Positions 23,800-32,411 of a stretch of DNA of 64,000 nt are shown here, in pieces; the first letter of the stretch is position 1, and each line of letters opens with the position of its first letter. The position numbers and the translations under genes are program-made. The stretch comes from Bradyrhizobium nanningense. Its GTDB lineage: Bacteria > Pseudomonadota > Alphaproteobacteria > Rhizobiales > Xanthobacteraceae. The stretch spans positions 94,501 through 158,500 of the forward strand of contig NZ_LBJC01000082.1 of NCBI RefSeq assembly GCF_004114535.1, in the 5' to 3' direction. The notes beneath the pieces are model-generated. The model was not told the DNA's origin and ran no database searches. It saw nothing but the letters and a program-made list of their open reading frames with translations.

Positions 23800-24771
23800 A
23801 TGCTCTCCTTCATCACTCAGCGTGTCCTCAAGGGCGTGATCGTCCTGCTCGCGATCGTCGTCCTCAATTTCTTTCTGATCCGGCTTGCGCCCGGCGACCC
23901 CGCGGTCGTGATGGCGGGCGAGGCCGGCGCCAGCGACCAGGTCTTCGTCAAGCAGCTCCGTGAAAAGTTCGGTCTCGACAAGCCGCTGCCCGAACAGCTC
24001 TTCATCTACGTCAAGGGCGTGATCACCCTCGACCTCGGCTTCTCGTTCCGCCAGCAGGCGCCGGTGGCAAAGCTGATCGGCGAACGGCTGCCGGCAACGC
24101 TGCTGTTGACGCTGACCGCGTTCGCGATTTCTCTGATGCTCGGCGTGCTTTTCGGCTCCTTCGCCGCCCGCTTCGCCGGAACCTTTCTCGACACCGCCAT
24201 CACCGTCTTTGCGCTGATCTTCTACGCCATGCCGATCTTCTGGGTGGCGTTGATGGGCATCCTCTTGTTTTCGGTCACCATGGATTGGCTGCCGAGCTTC
24301 GGCTACGAGACGGTCGGCGCCAACCTCACCGGCCCCGGCCACGCGGTCGACGTCGCAAAGCACCTGATCATGCCGGCGATGACGCTCGGCCTGTTCTTCA
24401 TGGCGACTTACACCCGCATGACGCGTGCTTCGATGCTGGAGGTGAAGCGGCTCGACTTCGTCAAGACCGCGCGGGCCAAGGGCCTTTCGGACGCCGTGAT
24501 CCAGCGCCGCCACGTGCTGCGCAACGCGCTGCTGCCGGTCGTGACGCTCGCCGGCGTGCATTCCGGCACGCTGATCGGGGGCGCCGTCATCACCGAGACC
24601 GTGTTCGCCTGGCCCGGCATCGGGCGCCTGATGTACGACGCCCTGCTCCAGCGCGACTACAATCTGCTGCTCGGCGTGTTCGTGATCTGCTCCGCCATGG
24701 TGCTGATCTTCAACCTCATCACCGACCTCGTCTATCGCCTGGTCGATCCGCGCATCGAATTCGCTTCATGA
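23800..24771 (+). CDS. ABC permease, DppB type
   Basis: A 323-residue inner-membrane permease with about six transmembrane helices and the BPD_transp_1 EAA-type loop (RASMLEVKRLDFVKTARAKGLSD, about residues 208-230). The N-terminus LVNLF-like segment LRLAPGDPAV is typical for DppB/OppB. It pairs with the next permease. Its stop codon overlaps the start of that gene (ATGA), indicating translational coupling. Confidence 0.92.
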   Translation: MLSFITQRVLKGVIVLLAIVVLNFFLIRLAPGDPAVVMAGEAGASDQVFVKQLREKFGLDKPLPEQLFIYVKGVITLDLGFSFRQQAPVAKLIGERLPATLLLTLTAFAISLMLGVLFGSFAARFAGTFLDTAITVFALIFYAMPIFWVALMGILLFSVTMDWLPSFGYETVGANLTGPGHAVDVAKHLIMPAMTLGLFFMATYTRMTRASMLEVKRLDFVKTARAKGLSDAVIQRRHVLRNALLPVVTLAGVHSGTLIGGAVITETVFAWPGIGRLMYDALLQRDYNLLLGVFVICSAMVLIFNLITDLVYRLVDPRIEFAS

Positions 24772-25607
24772 AACAGTTCTGGAAATCGATGCTCGGAAGT
24801 CCGAGCGGAATCATCGGGCTCGTCATCCTCCTGCTCGCGGTCGCCGTCGCATTGTTCGGACCGATGCTGTTTCCGAACTCGCCCTGGCGCATGGTGCAGC
24901 GGCCGTTCCTGCCGCCCTTCACGCTCGGGACCGTGCCGCTCGGCACCGACGCGCTCGGCCGCGACGTGTTTGCCGGTATGATTTTTGGCGCACGTGTCTC
25001 GCTATTGGTCGGTCTCGTCTCGACACTGGTCGCGCTGGTCGTCGGCATTCCCATTGGCGCGATGGCCGGCTATTTCGGCGGCAGGGTCGACGATGCCCTG
25101 ATGCGTTTCACCGAGTTCTTCCAGACCATCCCGAGCTTCGCGCTCGCGATCGTGCTGGTCGCGATCCTGCAGCCTTCGATCTATTCGATCGTTACGTCGA
25201 TCGCGCTGGTGAGCTGGCCGCCGGTCGCCCGCCTCGTGCGCGGCGAGGTGCTGTCGCTGCGCACGCGCGAATATGTCCAGGCTGCGATCGTCACCGGGCA
25301 GTCGCACAGCTGGATCATCCTGCGCGAGATCCTGCCCAACGCGCTGTCGCCGGTGATCGTGCTGGCCTCGCTGATGGTGGCGACCGCCATCCTCCTGGAA
25401 TCCTCGCTGTCCTTCCTCGGCCTCGGCGATCCCAATCTGATCTCCTGGGGCTACATGGTCGGCGCCGGCCGCACCGTGATCCGCCAGGCCTGGTGGATCA
25501 CCGTGTTTCCCGGGATCGCCATCCTGATCTCCGTGCTCGGATTGAACCTGATCGGCGAAGGCCTCAACGACGCGCTCAATCCGCGCCTGTCGCGGGAGGG
25601 ACGTTGA
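24768..25607 (+). CDS. ABC permease, DppC type
   Basis: A 279-residue second permease with six transmembrane segments, the DppC hallmark LGTDALGRDVFAGMIFGARVSL near residue 60 and the EAA loop (RGEVLSLRTREYVQAAIVTGQ). A short cytosolic N-terminus precedes the first helix. The gene overlaps both neighbours by 4 and 1 bp, so stoichiometric expression with DppB and the ATPase is expected. Confidence 0.93.
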   Translation: MKQFWKSMLGSPSGIIGLVILLLAVAVALFGPMLFPNSPWRMVQRPFLPPFTLGTVPLGTDALGRDVFAGMIFGARVSLLVGLVSTLVALVVGIPIGAMAGYFGGRVDDALMRFTEFFQTIPSFALAIVLVAILQPSIYSIVTSIALVSWPPVARLVRGEVLSLRTREYVQAAIVTGQSHSWIILREILPNALSPVIVLASLMVATAILLESSLSFLGLGDPNLISWGYMVGAGRTVIRQAWWITVFPGIAILISVLGLNLIGEGLNDALNPRLSREGR

Positions 25608-27229
25608 TGATCACCGCCCCGGCCGCCGTCTCGATCAAGGACCTCAAGATCGCGCTGCCCAAGGGCGCCGAGCGGCCATTCGCGGTCGACGGCGTCTCGC
25701 TGGACTTGCGCCCCGGCAAGATCGTTTGCGTTGTCGGCGAGTCCGGCTCCGGCAAGTCGATGTGCGCGCATGCGCTGATGGGCTTGTTGCCTGATACGGT
25801 GTCTATCGCCTCCGGCGAGATCCAGTTCGAAGGCGGCGATCTGCTCAAGCTCGATGACGCCGGCTGGCGCGATCTGCGCGGCCGGCGGCTGGCGATGATC
25901 TTTCAGGAGCCGATGACCGCGCTCAATCCGTTGATGCGGATCGGCGACCAGATGGCGGAGATGTTCGAGGCGCACGGCCTGCTGACGCCGAAGGAGCGGC
26001 GCGCGAAGGCGTTGTCGCTGGCGCGCGAGGTCGGCCTGCCCGATCCTGAAAGGATCGTGCGCGCCTATCCGCACCAGCTCTCCGGCGGCCAGCGCCAGCG
26101 CGCCATGATCGCGATGGCGCTCGCGCTCGAGCCCGCGGTGCTGGTGGCGGACGAGCCGACCACCGCCCTCGACGTCACCACCCAGGCGCAGATCCTCAAG
26201 CTGATCCGCAGCCTCCAGCAGAGCCGCAACATGGCGGTGATGTTCATAACCCACGATTTCGGCGTGGTCGCTGACATCGCCGACCAGGTCGTGGTGCTCC
26301 GCCACGGCAAGGTGGTGGAGGAAGGCCCGGCCGCGACCGTCTTCAACGAGCCGCAGCACGACTACACCAAGGCGCTGCTCGCCGCCGTCCCCTCGATGGA
26401 TCCGCCGGCGCGAAAGCCCCTCGACGATCAGGCCAGGGCGGTCGAGGTGATCGGGCTGGACAAGACCTATGTGACATCAGGCGGCTGGTTTCGCGAGGAC
26501 CGCCGCGTCGATGCCGCGCGCGCAGTCAATTTTTGCATGCTCAAGGGCGAGACGCTCGGCCTCGTCGGCGAATCCGGGTCCGGAAAATCATCGGTGGCAC
26601 GCCTGGTGATGCGGCTGATCGAGGCCGACCGCGGCACGGTACGGATCGGCGAGACCGATCTCACCTCACTCTCTGGCAAGGCGCTGCGCGCCGAACGTCA
26701 TCGCATCCAGATGATCTTCCAGGATCCGTTCGCCTCGCTCAATCCGCGCCGCAAGATCGGGCATATCATCGCCGCCGGCCCGATCGCGGCCGGTATCGAT
26801 CCGAAAGTCGCGTTCGGTCGTGCCCGCGATCTGCTCAAATTGGTCGGCCTCGATGCCGGTGCACTCGAACGTTATCCGCACGAGTTCTCCGGCGGCCAGC
26901 GCCAACGGATCGGCATTGCGCGCGCGCTGGCGCTCGAGCCGGAGATCGTCGTCGCGGATGAAGCCGTCTCCGCACTCGACGTCTCCGTGCAGGCGCAAGT
27001 CTTGAGGCTGCTCGAAGACCTCAAGGCACGTCTCGGCCTCTCGATGCTGTTCATCACCCACGACTTGCGCGTCGCGGCCCAAATCTGCGACCGGATCGCG
27101 GTGATGCAGCGCGGCGTCATCGTCGAGCTGAAGCCGACGGCACAGCTCTTCGCCGCGCCGGAGCATGCCTATACACGCGAGCTGCTGGCGGCGGTGCCGG
27201 GACGGAAAGAGCGCGCTGCCGCGACGTGA
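25607..27229 (+). CDS. fused dual-ATPase subunit (DppD-DppF type)
   Basis: A 540-residue protein made of two ABC ATPase domains in tandem. Domain 1 has Walker A GESGSGKS (about 44-51), signature LSGGQRQRAMIA (about 158) and Walker B VLVADEPTTALD. Domain 2 has Walker A GESGSGKS (about 320), signature FSGGQRQRIGIA (about 427) and Walker B EIVVADEAVSALD. In place of the usual DEPVSALD, domain 2 reads DEAVSALD, keeping the catalytic Glu. It powers the transporter encoded just upstream. Each domain is followed by an oligopeptide-type C-terminal extension. Confidence 0.92.
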   Translation: MITAPAAVSIKDLKIALPKGAERPFAVDGVSLDLRPGKIVCVVGESGSGKSMCAHALMGLLPDTVSIASGEIQFEGGDLLKLDDAGWRDLRGRRLAMIFQEPMTALNPLMRIGDQMAEMFEAHGLLTPKERRAKALSLAREVGLPDPERIVRAYPHQLSGGQRQRAMIAMALALEPAVLVADEPTTALDVTTQAQILKLIRSLQQSRNMAVMFITHDFGVVADIADQVVVLRHGKVVEEGPAATVFNEPQHDYTKALLAAVPSMDPPARKPLDDQARAVEVIGLDKTYVTSGGWFREDRRVDAARAVNFCMLKGETLGLVGESGSGKSSVARLVMRLIEADRGTVRIGETDLTSLSGKALRAERHRIQMIFQDPFASLNPRRKIGHIIAAGPIAAGIDPKVAFGRARDLLKLVGLDAGALERYPHEFSGGQRQRIGIARALALEPEIVVADEAVSALDVSVQAQVLRLLEDLKARLGLSMLFITHDLRVAAQICDRIAVMQRGVIVELKPTAQLFAAPEHAYTRELLAAVPGRKERAAAT

Positions 27230-27600
27230 AACGTTGCCTGCATCGGATCACCAAACCTCGGGATGGTTCCAAAAACTTGCAGGCCCTCGAAGGTGAAACA
27301 TATTCGATCCAGCGGCATTTGCTTTCCGAAATGATCCTTGCTGATAAGGCAAGGAGCGAAGCTGAAACCAGCATTCGCTCGCATGGCTGCAAAGAGCCTT
27401 GCAGCGAATATGCGTTGGTGAGCGGCTTCTCGACCCAGCACATGAGCGGCGCTGGATGTGTCGAGATGCCCGGGTGCGTTCACGCGTTTTTTATTCCGTC
27501 GTGATCGGCCGCGCCGCTTCAACGGCGAAGCCGGCACCATACATCGCGATGGAATGATCGACGTCATCTGATGACGGATGCCAATTGATACGGAGCCAGC
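27230..27600. other. intergenic region with nested inverted repeats
   Basis: About 370 bp with no convincing gene. Both strands have open frames (plus 27226-27504, minus 27169-27567), but neither has a good ribosome binding site or a recognisable fold. A hairpin GCTGCAA/TTGCAGC (27386-27405) sits inside a longer imperfect inverted repeat (about 27368-27417). It could be a transcript-end structure or a decayed element. Confidence 0.4.
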
Positions 27601-27774
27601 ATGGGCGAAATTATTCGATTTGTCTCGAAGTCCGAGCGCGAGCGGATGCGTCTCATCCAGGAGGCGCGCGCCATCTACGACAGCATCTTCCCTTCGGCTG
27701 ATCCGGCCGGCGAAGGTCAGGATAAGACGCCGCTTGGCCGGGCCTTCGTCGGCGACGGGAGCAGCCGGTCGTGA
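27601..27774 (+). CDS. 57-aa protein overlapping the next small gene
   Basis: A short gene encoding 57 residues (MGEIIRFVSKSERERMRLIQ, then EARAIYDSIFPSADPAGEG). It has a charged amphipathic helix at residues 8-30 and a Gly/Ser-rich tail. Its TGA overlaps the GTG start of the following gene (GTGA), which supports both being real and translationally coupled. No domain is recognised. I recall similar short proteins from Bradyrhizobium annotations but cannot confirm it here. Confidence 0.65.
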   Translation: MGEIIRFVSKSERERMRLIQEARAIYDSIFPSADPAGEGQDKTPLGRAFVGDGSSRS

Positions 27775-27980
27775 TCAAGATCATCGCGGTGCTCTGCAGT
27801 CTCGCCTCTCCGACCAATTGTCACGAGCAGCTCGTCACCTCCTCGGATTTCGCCGAGGTCTCGGTGCAGTCGTGCCTGATGGGCGCGCCGCAGCTCGCCG
27901 ACTGGATGAACCAGCATCCGGCCGAGCGACTGGCAGCATGGCGCTGCGTGATCGGTCAACAGATCCGCCAGGGAATCTAG
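27771..27980 (+). CDS. 69-aa Cys-containing small protein
   Basis: A 69-residue protein starting at GTG (MIKIIAVLCSLASPTNCHEQ). It contains four Cys (positions 9, 17, 35 and 59) and an aromatic/His-containing middle (QLADWMNQHPAERLAAWRC). The hydrophobic N-terminus is short, so export is uncertain. It overlaps the preceding 57-aa gene by 4 bp. The function is unknown. Confidence 0.65.
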   Translation: MIKIIAVLCSLASPTNCHEQLVTSSDFAEVSVQSCLMGAPQLADWMNQHPAERLAAWRCVIGQQIRQGI

Positions 27981-28019
27981 CTCTTCGTGCCTTGACGGCA
28001 CACGCTGATCGGCATCGCG

Positions 28020-28319
28020 CTATCGGGTCGTGTTGCTCCAGGTCGGAACGGAATTGGTCACGCCGACCGACGGCCAATTGTACGATCCGATCGACGGCGC
28101 CGTGACCGTGCCGACCGACTGTCCGGACGATCCGTAGGACGCCCTCGGCTGCGCCGCCGGCGAGGCGGCGCCGCCGTAAGTCGGGGCCACCACGCCAGCG
28201 CCGTAATGTCTGCTCGCGCGCTGCTTCTTCGCCTCAGCCGCGAACGGCACAAGGAGAAGTCCGGTAGCGATGAAGGCGGCAATGGCGAATTTGATGCCGG
28301 TGAATTTGATGCCGGTCAT
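28020..28319 (-). CDS. small secreted protein, low-complexity tail
   Basis: A 99-residue protein with a signal peptide (FAIAAFIATGLLLVPFAAEA) and a mature part rich in Ser, Gly, Pro, Tyr and Thr (SRHYGAGVVAPTYGGAASPA, then PSVGVTNSVPTWSNTTR). GGAGGG precedes the ATG at 28319. The N-terminus contains a short duplication, GIKFTGIKF. Likely periplasmic or surface-exposed; the function is unknown. Confidence 0.65.
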   Translation of the reverse strand: MTGIKFTGIKFAIAAFIATGLLLVPFAAEAKKQRASRHYGAGVVAPTYGGAASPAAQPRASYGSSGQSVGTVTAPSIGSYNWPSVGVTNSVPTWSNTTR

Positions 28320-28502
28320 GGCTGATCCCTCCGAAGCTGGCGCCCTTGTCACCATGTGTTCATTCAGCGGACGATTTCCATAGGCACCCGTTCATAACTC
28401 CGTGCGCTGGAGGAAGGTGCCCAAGAGCGGACGGCCCGCCTTCGGATGGACCCGAATCAGCGCTAGTGCATTGACCTCACCGACTTCGCGCATTGAGGCG
28501 AC

Positions 28503-28823
28503 ATGACCGGCCCTGAACTGAAGCAACTCCGCGCCGACCTCTCAGATGCCCTCGAGCGAAAACTCACAGCGGCCGACATGGCAAAGCTCTGCGGATTGCC
28601 GGAGAAAGGCGGCAGCGACACCATTCGGCGTTGGGAGGTGAGCGGCCCGACGCCCTCGGCGACCAAGGTGCTGCGCGTGCTCGCGATGGCGAGCGAGCGT
28701 TATCCGATCCTGGAGAAGTTCGACATCTTCGATCGCCATGACGTGCGCGAGGAAGACCGCCCCGCAAAGCGCGCGGCGTTCCGCGAGCAGATGCGGGATG
28801 AGGCGCGCCGACGTCTTGGTTAA
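28503..28823 (+). CDS. small HTH-like DNA-binding protein
   Basis: A 106-residue soluble basic protein. Residues about 5-55 look like an XRE-type helix-turn-helix (LKQLRADLSDALERKLTAADMAKLCGLP and then SDTIRRWEVSGPTPSATKV), the common plasmid/phage repressor layout in which the Trp after IRR ends the recognition helix. The C-terminus is charged. It stands alone before the outer-membrane protein gene; its targets are unknown. Confidence 0.65.
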   Translation: MTGPELKQLRADLSDALERKLTAADMAKLCGLPEKGGSDTIRRWEVSGPTPSATKVLRVLAMASERYPILEKFDIFDRHDVREEDRPAKRAAFREQMRDEARRRLG

Positions 28824-29048
28824 CGAAGTGCGCACAGAGGTTACCGCAAGGCTACGAAATTAAGCCTTCCTTCAGCATTTCTTAAGCCGGCATTAAGCAC
28901 GAAAACTGATTGCAGCCCAATAAGTTAGGTTGGCTGCCGTTGTGCCATGCATGTGACAGCATTTTCGTCAAAAGCGAGCTATCTGCAAAACCAACGCGGC
29001 GCGAAAGAGCGCGCCTGCCGGGGACCTTCAAGTGTTGGAGTTTGGACT

Positions 29049-29777
29049 ATGAAGAAGATTCTGTTTGCGACCGTGGCGCTGCTCGCGATGGGCGCGGCTG
29101 CGCCGGCCGTCGGCGCCGATCTCGGCAACCGCAACTATTACAAGGCGCCCGCGCCGGCCTATGCCGCGCCGATCTACAACTGGACGGGTTTCTATGTCGG
29201 TGGCCATGTCGGCGGCGCGTTCTCCAGCGACAACAATTTCAACGGCCTCTCCACCGGCAACAACGGCAACGGCCGTTTCCTCGGCGGCGTGCAGGTCGGT
29301 GCGGACTGGCAGTTCAACCCGAACTTCGTGGTCGGCGTCGAGGGCCAGTATTCCTGGCTCTCCGGCAGCGTCGGTGCGGTGTTTCCGGGCAGCGTCGCCT
29401 ACACCAACGACCAGCGCGGCCTCGGCTCGATCACCGGCCGCGTCGGCTACACCTGGGGCCCCGGGCTCCTCTATGTGAAGGGCGGCTACGCCTACTCGGA
29501 CAACAACGAGAAGGTGACGGTCGCCGGCGTGCCGACCGGCTTCGTCATCGATGGCGATCACCGCAACGGCTACACCGTCGGCGTCGGCCTCGAATACATG
29601 TTCGCCCCGAACTGGTCGGCCAAGGCCGAGTACCAGTACTACAATTTCGGTGACGCGCATTTCACCGCGCCGGCCGCGCTGGTGCCCGCCGGCAACTTCA
29701 CTACCGACGACCACACCATCAAGGCGGGCGTCAACTACCGCTTCAACTGGGCCAGCCCGGCCGTGGCGCGCTACTGA
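29049..29777 (+). CDS. outer-membrane beta-barrel protein (Omp25/31, RopB-like)
   Basis: A 242-residue protein with a Sec signal peptide (MKKILFATVALLAMGAAAPA, cut near VGA-D) and an eight-stranded OmpA-like beta-barrel (IYNWTGFYVGGHVGGAF, then TGRVGYTWGPGLLYVKGGYAY) ending NYRFNWASPAVARY. It fits the porin/Omp25-31 family abundant in Rhizobiales, where these are surface structural proteins. A 225-bp leader lies upstream and a very strong terminator downstream, consistent with a highly expressed monocistronic gene. Confidence 0.9.
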   Translation: MKKILFATVALLAMGAAAPAVGADLGNRNYYKAPAPAYAAPIYNWTGFYVGGHVGGAFSSDNNFNGLSTGNNGNGRFLGGVQVGADWQFNPNFVVGVEGQYSWLSGSVGAVFPGSVAYTNDQRGLGSITGRVGYTWGPGLLYVKGGYAYSDNNEKVTVAGVPTGFVIDGDHRNGYTVGVGLEYMFAPNWSAKAEYQYYNFGDAHFTAPAALVPAGNFTTDDHTIKAGVNYRFNWASPAVARY

Positions 29778-29802
29778 TCGGTTACCGCAACTTTACCATG
29801 AC

Positions 29803-29835
29803 AGAGGGCCGGCGATTTCGCCGGCCCTCTTTTTT
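29803..29835 (+). terminator. rho-independent terminator of the outer-membrane protein gene
   Basis: Perfect 12-bp arms AGAGGGCCGGCG and CGCCGGCCCTCT around the loop ATTT, followed by a T-run. Confidence 0.95.
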
Positions 29836-29941
29836 CGTCCTGCGGAACGCACGCAACCGTTTGCGGATATTGCGATTTTTTTAACCGGCGGTGCGGATAC
29901 TGCCGGCCACAAACAGAAGCAAGAACGTTGGGGGAATTTCG

Positions 29942-32095
29942 ATGGCGATCCGTCTGGGCGTTGGCCGTTTGCTTGGTCGATTCACGCCGCGATTCAAAAT
30001 GCCGACATGGGGCGTGCGGGGCAGCCTGTTTGCGGCGTTCGCGATGATCGCAGGCATGGGCCTCGTGATTGCAGCCGGCGCCGGCCTGGCGCTGCAGAAT
30101 CTCGGCGGACGCATGACCGAATTGAGCGGACGGGACATTCCGCGCCTTGCCGCCAGCCTGCAATTGTCGGCGCTGAGCGCGAGCCTTGCGGCACAGGGAC
30201 CGGCGTTGCTTGCGGCGCAAAGCGAGGACGCCCTCAACGAGCGCACCAAGAAGCTCAAGGAATTGCAGGAGCAGACGCAGCAAAAGCTCACCGAGATCAT
30301 CCAGCTCGGCGGCGACAAGTCCGTCGTCTCCGGACTCGGCGAGACGATGAAGAGCATCAACGAGGCGGCGCAGAGCCTGGCCAAGGCCGCCCGCGAGCGG
30401 CTGGATATCGCCGCCCTCCATGACAAGCAATATGACGCGCTGCGCAACGCGCAGAGCGCCTTCGTCGGCGCGGCCAGCCCGGCGATGCTCGACGCGCAGA
30501 CCCGGGTCAACGCCATCCTCGGCTCGGCCGACCTGTCCGCCGCAGATGCCAGCGACGCCGCGCAGACCGTCGGTCAGCTCGGCAACGTCGTCGCCAGCGG
30601 CAATCTCGCGGCTGCCGACATGAGCGCGGCGCTGTCGGCGAACACCAGCGACAAGCTCGACGACATCCAGAAGGAATTCAAGACGGCACAGGGCCGCCTG
30701 CGATCCAACCTCGATCTGTTGCCCGACAACCAGGGCAACAAGATGCTGCGCGACACCGCGGAGAAATTGCTGGCGCTCGGCACCGGCAAGACCGGCGTGT
30801 TCAATCTGCGTGAGAAGGAGCTCGACTCCGTCGACTACGGCCAGACCATCCTGGACGAGACCCGCAAGCTCAATGTCGGCCTCGGCATCAGCGTGCAGCA
30901 GCTCGTCGACGGCGTGCAGAAGGAGACCCATGCCTCGACCTCCCAGGCGCAGCAGGAAACCTCGCTTGCGACGACCGTGATGCTGGCCCTCGGAGCCTTG
31001 ATGCTGGTCGGCTCGGCGCTGTTCGTCTGGCTCTATGTCGGCCGCAACATTCTGCGCCGCATCCGTGAGCTTCAGCGCGCCATGCAGCTGCTGTCGGCCG
31101 GCGACCTCGACACCGAGATCGTCCGCTCGCGGCAGAACGACGAGATCGGCGTGATGAAGGAAACGCTGACCGTGTTCCGCGACAGCATGATCGAAGCCCG
31201 GGCGCTCGCCAGCGAGCAGGACAAGGACCGCATCGCCAAGGCCGAGCGGGCCGCGCGCATGGAGGCGAAGATCGCGGAATTCGAGAACACGGTGCGCTCC
31301 GCGCTCGACAATCTGGCGCAGTCGGCCAATTCGATGCAATCGACCGCGCAGAGCATGTCCACCACCGCCGACCAGTCCAACGCGCTGGTCAACGCGGTCG
31401 CCTCCGCCGCCGAGGAGACCTCGGTCAACGTGCAGACCGTGTCGTCCGGCACCGAGCAGCTGTCGTCCTCGATCGAGGAGATCAGCAGGCAGGTCGTGAC
31501 CTCGGCCGCGATCGCCAAGAAGGCGGTCGACGAAGCCGGCGCGACCGACGCCACGGTGCAGAGCCTCGCCGACAGCGCGAGCCGCATCAGCGTCGTGGTC
31601 GATTTGATCCAGACCATCGCCTCGCAGACCAATCTGCTCGCGCTCAACGCCACCATCGAGGCGGCGCGCGCGGGCGAGGCCGGCCGCGGCTTCGCCGTGG
31701 TTGCCTCCGAGGTGAAGAGCCTCGCGAGCCAGACCGCCAAGGCGACGGAGGAAATCCGCACCCAGATCGCCAGCATGCAGGACATCACGACATCGGCGGT
31801 CGGCGCCATCCAGGGCATCGGCCGGATCATCGGCGAGATCAACGACGTGACCACGACCATCGCGGCCGCCGTCGAGGAGCAAGGCGCGGCCACCCGCGAG
31901 ATCGCCCGCAACATCCAGCATGCGGCCGGCGGCACCAGCGAGGTCTCCAGCAACATCGTCGGCGTCTCCACCGCCTCCGCCGAAGCCGGCGTCGCGGCGA
32001 GCGAGGTGCTGGGCGCCTCCGACGCGCTGCGGCGCGAAGCCGACATGCTGCGCGGAGAGATCGACGCCTTCCTCAACAATATGCGGGCGGCGTAA
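29942..32095 (+). CDS. methyl-accepting chemotaxis protein
   Basis: A 717-residue chemoreceptor. After a short cytosolic N-terminus, residues about 24-46 form the first membrane helix; a long helical periplasmic sensor domain follows to about 340, then the second membrane helix, HAMP (RRIRELQRAMQLLSAGDLDT) and the signalling domain with the hairpin tip IASQTNLLALNATIEAARAG and then EAGRGFAVVASEVKSLA. A GGGGGAA site precedes the ATG at 29942. The ligand is unknown. No che genes are nearby, so it is an orphan receptor feeding a remote chemosensory array. Confidence 0.92.
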   Translation: MAIRLGVGRLLGRFTPRFKMPTWGVRGSLFAAFAMIAGMGLVIAAGAGLALQNLGGRMTELSGRDIPRLAASLQLSALSASLAAQGPALLAAQSEDALNERTKKLKELQEQTQQKLTEIIQLGGDKSVVSGLGETMKSINEAAQSLAKAARERLDIAALHDKQYDALRNAQSAFVGAASPAMLDAQTRVNAILGSADLSAADASDAAQTVGQLGNVVASGNLAAADMSAALSANTSDKLDDIQKEFKTAQGRLRSNLDLLPDNQGNKMLRDTAEKLLALGTGKTGVFNLREKELDSVDYGQTILDETRKLNVGLGISVQQLVDGVQKETHASTSQAQQETSLATTVMLALGALMLVGSALFVWLYVGRNILRRIRELQRAMQLLSAGDLDTEIVRSRQNDEIGVMKETLTVFRDSMIEARALASEQDKDRIAKAERAARMEAKIAEFENTVRSALDNLAQSANSMQSTAQSMSTTADQSNALVNAVASAAEETSVNVQTVSSGTEQLSSSIEEISRQVVTSAAIAKKAVDEAGATDATVQSLADSASRISVVVDLIQTIASQTNLLALNATIEAARAGEAGRGFAVVASEVKSLASQTAKATEEIRTQIASMQDITTSAVGAIQGIGRIIGEINDVTTTIAAAVEEQGAATREIARNIQHAAGGTSEVSSNIVGVSTASAEAGVAASEVLGASDALRREADMLRGEIDAFLNNMRAA

Positions 32096-32411
32096 GGACG
32101 CCAGCAGCATCGGCACTGCGCTTCCTCTCCCGCGTGCGGGAGAGGGTTGGGGTGAGGGTGTCTCCGCAATGGGATAGTCGCGACGTGTCGAGAATATCCC
32201 CGTGGGCAGAGAGCCCCACCCGGCGCTCGGGACGATGCTTCGCATCGCCCGGGACGCGCCGACCTTCCCCGCAAGCGGGAGAGGTGATCAAGTTCGGAGC
32301 ACGAGCGTCCCACATCGCGGAAAAACCTTCCCCGGTATGACGGCCATGCGAGGGCCGCCAAGCTCCCTTTTTCGGCTGGCGCCCCGCGCGCGCTGGGTTT
32401 ATGCGGGTAGC
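32096..32411. other. repeat-rich intergenic region
   Basis: About 316 bp between the chemoreceptor and MBL hydrolase genes. It holds a palindrome CCTCTCCCGC/GCGGGAGAGG (32124-32145), the motif GGTTGGGGTGAGGGTG, and a second hairpin with CGATGC/GCATCG arms (32233-32247). These look like mosaic dispersed repeats. No gene is seen. Confidence 0.5.

Noticed and set aside
21205..24561. 1118-codon minus-strand open frame spanning the TetR and the ABC transporter genes
   Set aside because: Only its last 212 codons (TetR) have family character; the rest is antisense to clearly coding SBP and permease genes and is rich in His, Arg and Asp as expected for a high-GC shadow frame.
29771..32245. 824-codon minus-strand frame over the chemoreceptor gene
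   Set aside because: Antisense of the MCP gene; composition is Arg/Gly/Asp-rich shadow type and it runs through the terminator of the outer-membrane protein gene.
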